Position numbers and translations under genes: made by a program. The notes beneath the pieces were generated by a model that saw nothing but the letters and a program-made list of their open reading frames with translations, was not told where the DNA came from and searched no databases. Shown here piece by piece: positions 7,601 through 15,659 of a stretch of 64,000 nucleotides of DNA. Origin of the DNA: an uncultured Photobacterium sp. (lineage in GTDB: Bacteria > Pseudomonadota > Gammaproteobacteria > Enterobacterales > Vibrionaceae); the NCBI RefSeq assembly GCF_947502415.1, contig NZ_CANMZV010000004.1, positions 124,001 through 188,000 of the forward strand, given 5' to 3'. Each line of letters opens with the position of its first letter. Within the stretch, counting starts at the first letter, position 1.

Positions 7601-9907
7601 ATGAAATTTGTATCTATAATCCCGAAGGCTGACGGCACCAATTTTAGCGATCAAGCCGAATTGGAAAATCAGCTAAAACAGGAAACCAAAGGGCAATTTG
7701 GTTTCAACCCATCGAACCACTGTTGGCACGGTGGCCTTCATATCACTGAAAAGAATGCACCATGGGTGAAACATAAGCACCCCGTGCGTGCCATTGCAGA
7801 CGGCGAAGTGGTGGCGTTTCGTATGGGATCGGAATATCAAACCTCGACTTTTAAAAACGAAACGCTCTCATACAGTAATGGGTTCTGTTTGCTCAAGCAC
7901 CAAATCAAAGATGAAAACAGCAGTTCGTTTACGTTTTACTCGCTGTATATGCATTTAAAACCACGCTCATCAGGCGAACCACCACGTTATCAGTTAACAG
8001 AAGAGCGGAACGTACGTTTTTCCCCGCCGCCTTATGACGGGCAGACACGCACATTACCGCTAAATAAAGAGGCTATTTTAGAGCGAACCACTTCCGCCAT
8101 TGTCAGTGGTTATTTGTCCGGTAACCGCTATAAATTTGCCGAATTTACCGTGGTTGATAAAGGTGAGCACAATGCATCCACTGAGATTGCAGACGGTACT
8201 AAGGTATGGATCGCCATTGAAAAAAGTGCAGAAAACGATCTGTTTAAGAAATATCTAAAAGAAACACCAAGCCCGCAATGGGTGTATGACAAAACCGAAG
8301 CGAAGCTAAAAACCGCGATCAGTGGGCGAAAAGATCCGCACGCAACCCAGAGGGGGGATTCAGGATGTCTACTGGCAGGGGAAAGGCAGTATCAAATACC
8401 TGCTGGAAGCCGTATTCGTTTCCACATGCACAAAGACAATGCCCTGCAAGACATTAATAACCGCGCGCGGCAAATGGCAAAATGTGAATTGCTGGATGAA
8501 ACACCCACTAAAACAGCGTGGGTGTGTGTAGAAGCTGAAAATATTACTATCACCAATCAGGAGCTGGTTGATTTAGATAGCCTGATAACACCAACGAGCA
8601 AGGTCAGAATCAAAGCAGGCGATCCGATTGGCTACCTTGGTCAGTTTGATGCAGCACAAATTGACAGCGACGACGGGGTGAAAGAAACCCGCCATCAAAT
8701 TCATTTTGAGCTGTTCTCGTTAGCGAAACCGCCCCTCTTCTTTCTGAAGAAATTCTTCGGGGAAGAGGCGGCAGCACAGCTACAGTTTCTCGAAAATAAC
8801 GACGGCGATGAAGAATATTTTGATATTGATTCGCCGTCCGATTTTTTCAAGCTATTGTCAAACCTGATTTCGCCCACCGACGATGAGGAACAAGTCTCTG
8901 GCTTAGATATGCGAAACAACCTCACGCCTTGGGATAGTGCAAAACAAATAGTCGCCAAACACAACAGTGAGTGGTACGGCAAAGCCGAAGAAAGGTCGTT
9001 TTTGAATAAGCTGATCGACAGGTTTATACATCCCGATTTTCCCGCGCTCATTGAACATGAAAAAACGCGAATGGATAACCTTGTCTGGATTCAAGATGCG
9101 CCCAGCCTGAACTTAAGCAAAGAGATCTGGAATTGGTGGCCTGTGGGTAAAGATATGGGGAGATATGAATTTACCCTTGATGTGATGAAGCGACTCTATC
9201 CAGAAGTCGCGACAAGTAAAGCATCGGAGCTGCAAGCGATTGCGGATGAGTTAAATGCCCATATTGATTTTTATAAGCTGGATACACCGCTAAGACGTAC
9301 CCATTTTTTTGCGCAGATACTGCAAGAAACCGGGCCAACCCTGAAACTAGAAGAAAATGATTTCATGTATTCTAGTTCATCTTTAATAAGTACATTTTCT
9401 TATTTTAGGAATAATCCCCAAAAGGCGAAAAAGCATGGTTACATGCCAGGGAATAAGCCATATAAACAAGATGGTAATAGATTTTCATTACAGGATAATA
9501 TTTATATAGCTAATGCTTCTTATTCTAATCGAAATGGAAATGGAGATTATGATAGTGGAGATGGGTGGAAGTATAGGGGGCGTGGTTTGAAGCACCTAAC
9601 AGGTAGGATTAATTATAGTGCATTCAATGACTGGCATGCGACAAATCAGAATAAGTGGTCTGATGAACGATTGGATTTTATAATTACCCCTAATGTGATA
9701 AATAATGCAAAATTTGCAGCGAGATCTGCGGCATGGTTCTGGCTAAACACAAAAAACAATGAAGGTAAGCGATGTTATGAGTTGGCAGAAGAAGCTTCAA
9801 GTAGTGCAGTAGATAAAATAACAGATATAGTTAATTATGGCACACGTAGTCGGCAGTTACGCAAGGATAACTTTAAAAAACTATGGGATGGAAAGGTTGT
9901 TTCATGA
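7601..9907 (+). CDS. Putative antibacterial effector: M23 peptidase-like plus GH19 lysozyme/chitinase-like fusion
   Basis: 768 residues with no signal peptide, so export would need a dedicated secretion system. The N-terminal part resembles an M23 endopeptidase: WHGGLHIT (42-49), then PVRAIADGEVV, and the HxH motif RHQIHFELF (His365, His368). A charged linker (about 375-515) follows. The C-terminal region (about 560-768) resembles GH19: THFFAQILQET with putative catalytic Glu576, then WKYRGRGLKHLTGRINY. Together these would cut both peptide and glycan bonds of peptidoglycan. From about base 9360 the tip is clearly more AT-rich than the body, which suggests acquisition. The stop overlaps the start of the immunity-like gene (ATGA). 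Bases 8613-9150 recur downstream. Confidence 0.72.
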   Translation: MKFVSIIPKADGTNFSDQAELENQLKQETKGQFGFNPSNHCWHGGLHITEKNAPWVKHKHPVRAIADGEVVAFRMGSEYQTSTFKNETLSYSNGFCLLKHQIKDENSSSFTFYSLYMHLKPRSSGEPPRYQLTEERNVRFSPPPYDGQTRTLPLNKEAILERTTSAIVSGYLSGNRYKFAEFTVVDKGEHNASTEIADGTKVWIAIEKSAENDLFKKYLKETPSPQWVYDKTEAKLKTAISGRKDPHATQRGDSGCLLAGERQYQIPAGSRIRFHMHKDNALQDINNRARQMAKCELLDETPTKTAWVCVEAENITITNQELVDLDSLITPTSKVRIKAGDPIGYLGQFDAAQIDSDDGVKETRHQIHFELFSLAKPPLFFLKKFFGEEAAAQLQFLENNDGDEEYFDIDSPSDFFKLLSNLISPTDDEEQVSGLDMRNNLTPWDSAKQIVAKHNSEWYGKAEERSFLNKLIDRFIHPDFPALIEHEKTRMDNLVWIQDAPSLNLSKEIWNWWPVGKDMGRYEFTLDVMKRLYPEVATSKASELQAIADELNAHIDFYKLDTPLRRTHFFAQILQETGPTLKLEENDFMYSSSSLISTFSYFRNNPQKAKKHGYMPGNKPYKQDGNRFSLQDNIYIANASYSNRNGNGDYDSGDGWKYRGRGLKHLTGRINYSAFNDWHATNQNKWSDERLDFIITPNVINNAKFAARSAAWFWLNTKNNEGKRCYELAEEASSSAVDKITDIVNYGTRSRQLRKDNFKKLWDGKVVS
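8613..9150 (+). repeat. 538-bp direct repeat, copy 1 (M23 end and linker)
   Basis: Matches 10684-11221 at a constant offset of 2071 bases, with no indels and about a dozen mismatches by eye. It encodes the HxH end of the M23 region and the linker, and stops where the GH19 tip begins. It is a likely recombination tract for tip exchange. Confidence 0.93.
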
Positions 9908-10473
9908 AAGTTAGAATGATTTTGATCTCATTTCTGGGGTATTTGGTAAGCGGTAGTGTTTCACTGGCTAATGTTTCTGAAAGCTTAAGTCAAGGTACAT
10001 TATGTTTGGTGAGTGAAGATGTCTATTTTAGTTGCAAGTTGAAAAACAGTAAAGTCGTATCTGTTTGTGGATCAATAACCTATCCACAAGAAGGATATTT
10101 TACTCCTAATGACGGATATGTTCAGTATCGATACGGAAGTATTAATAATGTAGAGCTTGAGTATCCTGAAAATAAAGTATCTCCAATTAACAAATTCACC
10201 CTGATTATTAATGATATGAGTAAGCAATTTGCTCATGATAATGGTGTCGCATGGTTTAATACGAATAAGTTAAAGTTTAACAATGGGAGTTTTCAATATG
10301 TGTTAACTAGTTCTAAATTTGGCTCTAATGAGCTAGATAATGCATTTTTAGATGTTTACAAAAACGGTGAGAATATATTTTCACAAGAGTGTCAAATGGA
10401 AGTGACTAGTAATTTCTTTGAACTATATAGATACAAGCATAGATTTGATTATAAAACCAAAATAGAAATATGA
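9904..10473 (+). CDS. Putative periplasmic immunity protein 1
   Basis: 189 residues from the ATG at 9904, chosen because it overlaps the effector stop by four bases (ATGA) and starts a clean signal peptide (MKVRMILISFLGYLVSGSVS, cleavage after SLA). The mature protein is small and beta-rich with paired cysteines: LCLVSEDVYFSCKLKN, VVSVCGS, a YRYGS...ELEYP segment, and a late SQEC. This cysteine and YG pattern is one I associate with small secreted hypothetical proteins near lysozyme-like toxins. Position, coupling and periplasmic targeting all fit neutralising a peptidoglycan hydrolase. The role is inference. It is AT-rich, like the adjacent toxin tip. Confidence 0.62.
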   Translation: MKVRMILISFLGYLVSGSVSLANVSESLSQGTLCLVSEDVYFSCKLKNSKVVSVCGSITYPQEGYFTPNDGYVQYRYGSINNVELEYPENKVSPINKFTLIINDMSKQFAHDNGVAWFNTNKLKFNNGSFQYVLTSSKFGSNELDNAFLDVYKNGENIFSQECQMEVTSNFFELYRYKHRFDYKTKIEI

Positions 10474-10494
10474 ACCGGAATTTGGGGGCATGAG

Positions 10495-10575
10495 CGTATT
10501 TTGTGACCTTTTTTGATTTGTTTATCCCATTGGTCAGCCTCGAAATAATATTTTCATTTTGAGGCTGTGCCACAA
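10495..10575 (+). repeat. 81-bp stem-loop element, copy 1
   Basis: Recurs at 13114-13195 with a handful of substitutions and one extra T. Both copies begin about TTTTGTGACC and contain a hairpin. Here CAGCCTC (10535-10541) pairs with GAGGCTG (10561-10567). It follows the first immunity-like gene. Confidence 0.88.
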
Positions 10576-10628
10576 ACTTAAATAAACAAGGGTTAACGGC
10601 TGATGGGTTAATGGTATCGTTGTTTTGC

Positions 10629-10667
10629 GTGGCATTATGATTCGTAAAAGGTCGTTAAAAATGCCAC
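10629..10667. repeat. Short inverted repeat at cassette junction
   Basis: GTGGCATT (10629-10636) and AATGCCAC (10660-10667) are perfect inverted arms 23 bases apart. They lie just upstream of the second copy of the 538-bp repeat. Shortly after, GGCTTTGTTGAA (10674-10685) resembles, from memory, the terminal bases of IS903-type elements. No transposase is present. Confidence 0.4.
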
Positions 10668-10683
10668 TTTAGGGGCTTTGTTG

Positions 10684-11221
10684 AAGCAGGCGAACCGATT
10701 GGCTACCTTGGACAGTTTGATGCGGCACAAATTGACAGCGACGACGGGGTGAAAGAAACCCGCCATCAAATTCATTTTGAGCTGTTCTCGTTAGCGAAAC
10801 CGCCCCTCTTCTTTCTGAAGAAATTCTTCGGGGAAGAGGCGGCAGCACAGCTACAGTTTCTCGAAAATAACGACGGCGATGAAGAATATTTTGATATTGA
10901 TTCGCCGTCCGATTTTTTCAAGCTATTGTCAAACCTGATTTCGCCCACCGACGATGAGGAACAAGTCTCTGGCTTAGATATGCGAAACAACCTCACACCT
11001 TGGGATAGTGCAAAACAAATAGTCGCCAAACACAACAGTGAGTGGTACGCCAAAGCCGAAGAAAGGTCGTTTTTGAATAAGCTGATCGACAGGTTTATAC
11101 ATCCCGATTTTCCCGCGCTCATTGAACATGAAAAAACACGAATGGATAACCTTGTCTGGATTCAAGATTCGCCCAGCCTGAACTTAAGCAAAGAGGTCTG
11201 GAATTGGTGGCCTTTGGGTAA
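10684..11221 (+). repeat. 538-bp direct repeat, copy 2
   Basis: Second copy of 8613-9150, about 98 percent identical by eye and in the same reading frame. Upstream the homology ends abruptly at 10684, and downstream it ends at 11221 where a different GH19 tip begins. Confidence 0.93.
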
Positions 11222-11966
11222 TAATTCAACGTGTATATGTGGTTCTCCATTAACTCTAGTACACTTAGAAGCGATTCTTTCTCCACAAAGAGTTAGAAAT
11301 GGTTTATTTGAGCAATCTTCCTACAGTACGATGAAAAATATTTCTTCACAGCTTTTCCTTGACAAGCTTAATGCTGCTATGGATGCTTTTGGTGTTAATA
11401 CCTGCTTAGATAAAATCCATTTTTTAGCACAAGCTCTTATTGAGTCAAACAATTTTAAAACAACTGAAGAATATCGAAATAATAATGGCAGCATTCCTTC
11501 TGGATGGAACAATTATCGTGGCGGCAACTTTTATCATGGACGAGGAATTATTCAAGTTACGCATAAAGATAATTATGCCAAGTATTGGCGAAAAATGGAT
11601 GTGGCAACAATGACTGATAACCATGTCATTAAATTATCATCAGACCTTCATCATTCACTTTATTCTGCATTATGGTTCTGGCGTTTTGGTTCTGCTTGGG
11701 GAGATATTAGTAACTTTGCAAAAGCAAATGATTTCCTTAAGGTTACGATTGCAGTAAATGGCGGATACAACCATGTTTTCGAACGAAATAAAGCACTACT
11801 GTCATTATCACGAGTTATTCGCTGCAATACCGTTAGTTGGGGAGATAATAGTTTCAAAAACTTCAAATTTGAAGATAGCTCCATTTCTAATTCTAGATGG
11901 TATAGAAACAACACATCAACAGTCAACTTAGCAAAAGGTAAATTAGAAGGAATAAAACATGTATAA
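10749..11966 (+). CDS. Orphan effector tip: linker plus GH19-like domain, lacking the M23 N-terminus
   Basis: The frame is open from about 10659, but the first possible start is a GTG at 10749 with no convincing Shine-Dalgarno. The product (405 residues from that GTG) begins inside the M23 HxH end (HQIHFELF) and lacks the rest of the peptidase. After the shared linker (to about residue 158) comes a different GH19-like tip: DKIHFLAQALIES with putative catalytic Glu232, YHGRGIIQVTHKDNY, and ALWFWRFGSAWGDI. It is best read as a displaced or stored toxin C-terminus paired with the next gene. It may be silent unless recombination joins it to the upstream body. Its tip is AT-rich. Confidence 0.65.
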   Translation: MKETRHQIHFELFSLAKPPLFFLKKFFGEEAAAQLQFLENNDGDEEYFDIDSPSDFFKLLSNLISPTDDEEQVSGLDMRNNLTPWDSAKQIVAKHNSEWYAKAEERSFLNKLIDRFIHPDFPALIEHEKTRMDNLVWIQDSPSLNLSKEVWNWWPLGNNSTCICGSPLTLVHLEAILSPQRVRNGLFEQSSYSTMKNISSQLFLDKLNAAMDAFGVNTCLDKIHFLAQALIESNNFKTTEEYRNNNGSIPSGWNNYRGGNFYHGRGIIQVTHKDNYAKYWRKMDVATMTDNHVIKLSSDLHHSLYSALWFWRFGSAWGDISNFAKANDFLKVTIAVNGGYNHVFERNKALLSLSRVIRCNTVSWGDNSFKNFKFEDSSISNSRWYRNNTSTVNLAKGKLEGIKHV

Positions 11967-12792
11967 AACGTTATTTTGGGTGAGCTTGCTTGTTTCTAGC
12001 CTTTATAATCCATCAATAGCTCAAGGTATTGATGATACAGTAATGTCATATGATATAGAGCCATACATTGCTGATGGTGAGCCATTATGCAATCTCAATA
12101 TTGCCTACAAGAACAATTATTTCAAACGAACTCTAACAATAGGGTGCGGCAACGTAACATCTAGAAAAATAACGGATTTAATAACTTCAATATCTGTGAT
12201 AAATGACAGAGGTAATATCAGCAACCAATTCTTTTTTTTAAATGCATTAGGGAAATTTGAATATATTGGCAACATTGAACTGCATCACGATCACGGACAG
12301 CTTAAATATAAAGGAATTGGCTCCATTGAATATGGGAACATCACATTATCTAAAGAGAGTTTTAACGGCATTACTAATCAAGAGGATCTAATCTTACTTG
12401 GTCATTTCAGCAAAGAAAAACCAAACATCAATATAACCCCACTTAATAAACTAATAAATGATGAGAGTTATTTAGCTATAGACTATCAAGCAGAAATTCA
12501 AAACTTAAAGATATGCGATGATGCTGACAAGGCGGTTTATTATTGTTCGCTGAATAAGAATAAGATCCTAAACCTATGTTGGAACCCATACACTTTAAGC
12601 TTAAGCTATCAATATGGAACCATCCATAATAAAGAGCTAACTTTAGATGAAACAAAACGTATAAACAACGATTATACTAATTTGTTTGAGTTTAAAAATG
12701 GAACATATAAGTATTCAGTAAACACTATTAATAACACGATAAGTGTCTATAAAAAAGACAATCTCATTATGAATGAGTTATGCAAGAATTAA
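11959..12792 (+). CDS. Putative periplasmic immunity protein 2
   Basis: 277 residues starting inside the orphan toxin gene (eight-base overlap), with a signal peptide (MYKTLFWVSLLVSSLYNPSI, cleavage near AQG). The C-terminal part (about 180-277) matches immunity protein 1 in pattern: a CDDADKAVYYCSLNKNK segment, then a third cysteine, YQYGTIHNKEL, FKNGTYKYSV, VYK, and a final NELC. The N-terminal 150 residues have their own cysteine pair and no counterpart in protein 1. It likely protects against the adjacent GH19 tip, by inference from coupling and location. It has its own ATG, so it might be made even if the toxin tip is silent. Confidence 0.6.
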   Translation: MYKTLFWVSLLVSSLYNPSIAQGIDDTVMSYDIEPYIADGEPLCNLNIAYKNNYFKRTLTIGCGNVTSRKITDLITSISVINDRGNISNQFFFLNALGKFEYIGNIELHHDHGQLKYKGIGSIEYGNITLSKESFNGITNQEDLILLGHFSKEKPNINITPLNKLINDESYLAIDYQAEIQNLKICDDADKAVYYCSLNKNKILNLCWNPYTLSLSYQYGTIHNKELTLDETKRINNDYTNLFEFKNGTYKYSVNTINNTISVYKKDNLIMNELCKN

Positions 12793-12877
12793 TTTACAGG
12801 CAATTAATTCTAATCATATTGTCTACTTGAATCGTTTTTCGTAATAACTAACCAATTACAACTACCACATATGAAAA

Positions 12878-12901
12878 TGGCGACCACTTAAAAAGTCGCC
12901 A
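12878..12901. terminator. Hairpin after immunity gene 2
   Basis: TGGCGAC (12878-12884) pairs with GTCGCCA (12895-12901). There is no clear T-tract on the plus strand, so its efficiency is uncertain. Confidence 0.45.
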
Positions 12902-12922
12902 TCCCTGCATAGAACAGTGTTA

Positions 12923-13063
12923 ATGCTAAATATCGCTGATTCATACTGGAAATTAGGTGAATTTGACTTGGCGAAAAGTTATTATCGAAAATATATAAAG
13001 CGCATGCAAGCAACAAACAAAGAAGGAAGAATTCCGAAGTTTGTTTTTAAAAGAATAAATTAA
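12923..13063 (+). pseudogene. Small TPR-like coding remnant
   Basis: 46 codons from ATG to TAA, too short for a complete repeat protein. The sequence ADSYWKLGEFDLAKSYYRKY is a convincing tetratricopeptide-type helix pair, followed by a basic tail ending KRIN. No Shine-Dalgarno is seen. It could be the end of a lost gene of the effector locus, or a genuine short ORF; I favour a remnant. Confidence 0.35.
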
Positions 13064-13113
13064 CCCGTAACATTAATTTTCATAGTTACCGATGAGTTAA
13101 GTGATTAGTAAGT

Positions 13114-13195
13114 CGCATTTTGTGACCTTTTTTTGATTTGTTTGTCCTGTTGGTCAGTCTCGAAATAATATCTTCATTTTGAGGCTGTGCCACAA
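13114..13195 (+). repeat. 82-bp stem-loop element, copy 2
   Basis: Copy of 10495-10575. Its hairpin is kept by a G-T pair, with CAGTCTC facing GAGGCTG. It lies downstream of immunity gene 2, mirroring the position of copy 1 after immunity gene 1. Confidence 0.88.
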
Positions 13196-13540
13196 GCTTG
13201 GTTACTCAGAGTAAGGAAGCCTTAACACGAAAATGTCCAGAGGCGTGCTAGCATGATCATTGAAATGGCATGTCATATCAAGACTGAATGCTTACTAACC
13301 CTGATTGATATAAGTAAGGCAATGCTGTGAACAACATCTGAGCAAAGGTTTGAGTTACATACATATTTTGGTGGTTATATCAGGTCGGGATGAGTATATT
13401 GCACTCAGAAAAAACTCCTTTAATGAATAAGAAGCTCAGTCAATATGGTTAGCACTTACCCTCGTAAAGCAAAATGCGCAATGTGTGGATTTGCCTGTGT
13501 GAGTGCTGTTAATCCATATGATTGATTAAAATAGAATAAT

Positions 13541-15451
13541 ATGAACATATCTTTATATAACTTAGGTTTTAAGCAACGAGTTATTTTGACCGTTGCGACA
13601 TTGGTTACGATTTCTTTATCTATTACGAACTGGATGGCGTATAGCAAATTTAAAGCGGATAAAATTGCCGCTATTGAAAATAAATCACGCTTGATTGTTG
13701 AGAATGCGAGGCATGAAGTCGAGCTTTCGATGAAAAAAGCGACTGACGCATTAGAGTCCACCAAGATGTTTTATGCCGAAGAGCATTCAGAACAAGAATA
13801 TGTTGATGTTGCCCAGATAATTACCCGAGCTGCGGGTTACTCCGGTTTTACCGCTGGTTATAGTGATGGCCGTGCTTATGGTGATTCTGGCGGTCATGAT
13901 GGCGTTTTTGATATCAATAATTTTGATCCTCGTACCAGAAATTGGTATCAGGAGGCGCTTGCCGAAAATGGAACTATCTTGACGGATATCTATACGGATG
14001 TGACAACCAATAACCTTATGATCAGTATTGCAATGCCGATTAGCAGTAATAAAAAAGGCGTTATTGTTGGTGATCTTTCATTAAACAGTCTTAATGAGTC
14101 AATAAATCGGGTTGATTTTCCTGGCGCTGTTGCTTTGATCCTGAGCGAAGATTTCGTGAAGTTAGCATCAACTGATTCTAGTGATGATCTTGGATCTGCA
14201 TTCAGGTTACCTGGGCTGGCAAGAGTAATGGTTGAACGGGGAACGGGCGCAGAGGATTACCAGTGGAATGGTGTGGAAAAGCGTGCCTACTTCTCAAATA
14301 TATCATTGGTTGATGGTAGCAAGTGGTACTTGTATGTCGGTGTAAACAAATCAGTTGTATATGCTGATGTCAATAAAGCCTTCAAAGAAGCAGTGACAAC
14401 ATCTGTTGTTATTTTGCTTATTTCCTTAACAATTGTATTTGCTGTACTGAACCAACTTTACAGACCAATTACAGCACTTAAAGAAACCGTCGTGGATCTT
14501 TCTGCTGGTACAGGTGATTTAACCCGCCGTCTTGAAGTGACTAGTGAAGATGATCTTGGTCAGATCGCTGAAAGTGTGAATATTTTTATTGCTAATTTAC
14601 AACAGATGATGCTGGAGGTATCGCAGGCAACCAGCCATATTTCGGCCAGCGTCGAAGACTTGAGGCTGCAGTCTGAACAGAATGCCAACGTATTGCAGGC
14701 ACATGTTGATGAAACTGATCAGGTCGTGACGGCCATTAATGAAATGAGCAGTACGGCAGAGAATGTTTCGACGAATGCTGCGGATGCTTCATCTCACCTT
14801 CACAGTATCAATGATCGTGCGAAGGAATCTAAAGGTAGTGTCATTAATGCAGTAGGTTCAGTTTCGGCATTAGCCAATGATGTTGATTTGATGGGTGAAA
14901 GTATTAGTGATATGAACGTCCATATTACTGATATTGCCAGTGTGCTAAAAGTGATTGGTGAGATTGCAGATCAGACCAACTTGCTGGCGTTGAACGCGGC
15001 AATTGAAGCTGCACGTGCAGGTGAGCAGGGACGAGGCTTTGCTGTGGTTGCTGATGAAGTACGCGCCTTAGCGGGACGTACTCAGCAGAGTACATCAGAA
15101 ATTGAGCAGATGCTGAAGAAGCTGACTTCAGGGGCTGATGTGTTGGTTAGCAATATGAACGTTATCAAAGACAGCTGTCATCAAACCTCGACGAATACTG
15201 AGCAGGTTAATACCGATCTTGATCAGGTGGCTAGCTCGATTAATGAAGTGAATAACCTGGCGACAGAAATTGCCACAGCGGCAGAGCAGCAAAGCTCGGT
15301 ATCGGAAGAGATCAGCAAGAATATGACATCTATCCGCCACATGGCAGATACTCTGGCCGAAAGTGGTCGACTGAATCTGGAAAACAGCCAGATGTTGGCA
15401 ACCGCTAATACTCAGTTATCGATGATAGTGAGTAAATTCAAACTGAATTAG
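13541..15451 (+). CDS. Methyl-accepting chemotaxis protein with double Cache sensor
   Basis: Transmembrane chemoreceptor that passes ligand information to CheA/CheW. It has 636 residues. The first membrane helix is at about 13-30, then a periplasmic dCache-type domain (about 35-280) containing [13 protein letters not shown], a usual signature of amine or amino-acid binding Cache domains. The second membrane helix is at about 285-305, a HAMP domain follows (about 305-360), and then a long coiled-coil signalling domain. The CheA-contact tip lies at about 472-510 ([20 protein letters not shown]). It stands alone between the effector locus and the GTPase pair and ends at a strong hairpin. The ligand cannot be named from sequence. 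Confidence 0.93.
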   Translation: MNISLYNLGFKQRVILTVATLVTISLSITNWMAYSKFKADKIAAIENKSRLIVENARHEVELSMKKATDALESTKMFYAEEHSEQEYVDVAQIITRAAGYSGFTAGYSDGRAYGDSGGHDGVFDINNFDPRTRNWYQEALAENGTILTDIYTDVTTNNLMISIAMPISSNKKGVIVGDLSLNSLNESINRVDFPGAVALILSEDFVKLASTDSSDDLGSAFRLPGLARVMVERGTGAEDYQWNGVEKRAYFSNISLVDGSKWYLYVGVNKSVVYADVNKAFKEAVTTSVVILLISLTIVFAVLNQLYRPITALKETVVDLSAGTGDLTRRLEVTSEDDLGQIAESVNIFIANLQQMMLEVSQATSHISASVEDLRLQSEQNANVLQAHVDETDQVVTAINEMSSTAENVSTNAADASSHLHSINDRAKESKGSVINAVGSVSALANDVDLMGESISDMNVHITDIASVLKVIGEIADQTNLLALNAAIEAARAGEQGRGFAVVADEVRALAGRTQQSTSEIEQMLKKLTSGADVLVSNMNVIKDSCHQTSTNTEQVNTDLDQVASSINEVNNLATEIATAAEQQSSVSEEISKNMTSIRHMADTLAESGRLNLENSQMLATANTQLSMIVSKFKLN

Positions 15452-15469
15452 TATTAGATATGATAAAAA

Positions 15470-15503
15470 ATTATCAGGGTTAGCTTTTGCTAATCCTGAT
15501 AAT
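15470..15503 (+). terminator. Hairpin terminator of the chemoreceptor gene
   Basis: A 15-base stem, attatcagggttagc with gctaatcctgataat, contains one G-T pair and closes on a TTTT loop. The downstream T-tract is weak. Confidence 0.75.
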
Positions 15504-15659
15504 ATCTGTCTTGCAAACGAGTCCTGCCATTTTTCCATACTTAAATGTACTAATTGATAACTCTCTAAATTAGTAAAATCACTAACTCACTTCTGTCCAA
15601 AAGCGAGTTGGATGGTGTAGCAGAACTGTAAGATTAATTAATGCTTAAGCTGTTTATAT

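Larger units (their letters stand above)
12793..13540. other. Intergenic region after the effector locus
   Basis: About 750 bases with no full gene. It contains a hairpin (12878-12901), a 46-codon remnant frame (12923-13063) and the second stem-loop element (13114-13195). From 13200 to the chemoreceptor start I see only the leader and promoter region of that gene. Confidence 0.6.

Noticed and set aside
8701-9051. Minus-strand 116-residue frame, repeated at 10772-11122
   Set aside because: Both are antisense shadows of the effector linker; they look conserved only because the plus-strand segment is duplicated.
7601-12792. Prophage lysis module
   Set aside because: GH19 and M23 domains also occur in phage lysins, but no holin, capsid, tail or integrase gene is visible, and the partners have signal peptides as immunity proteins do.
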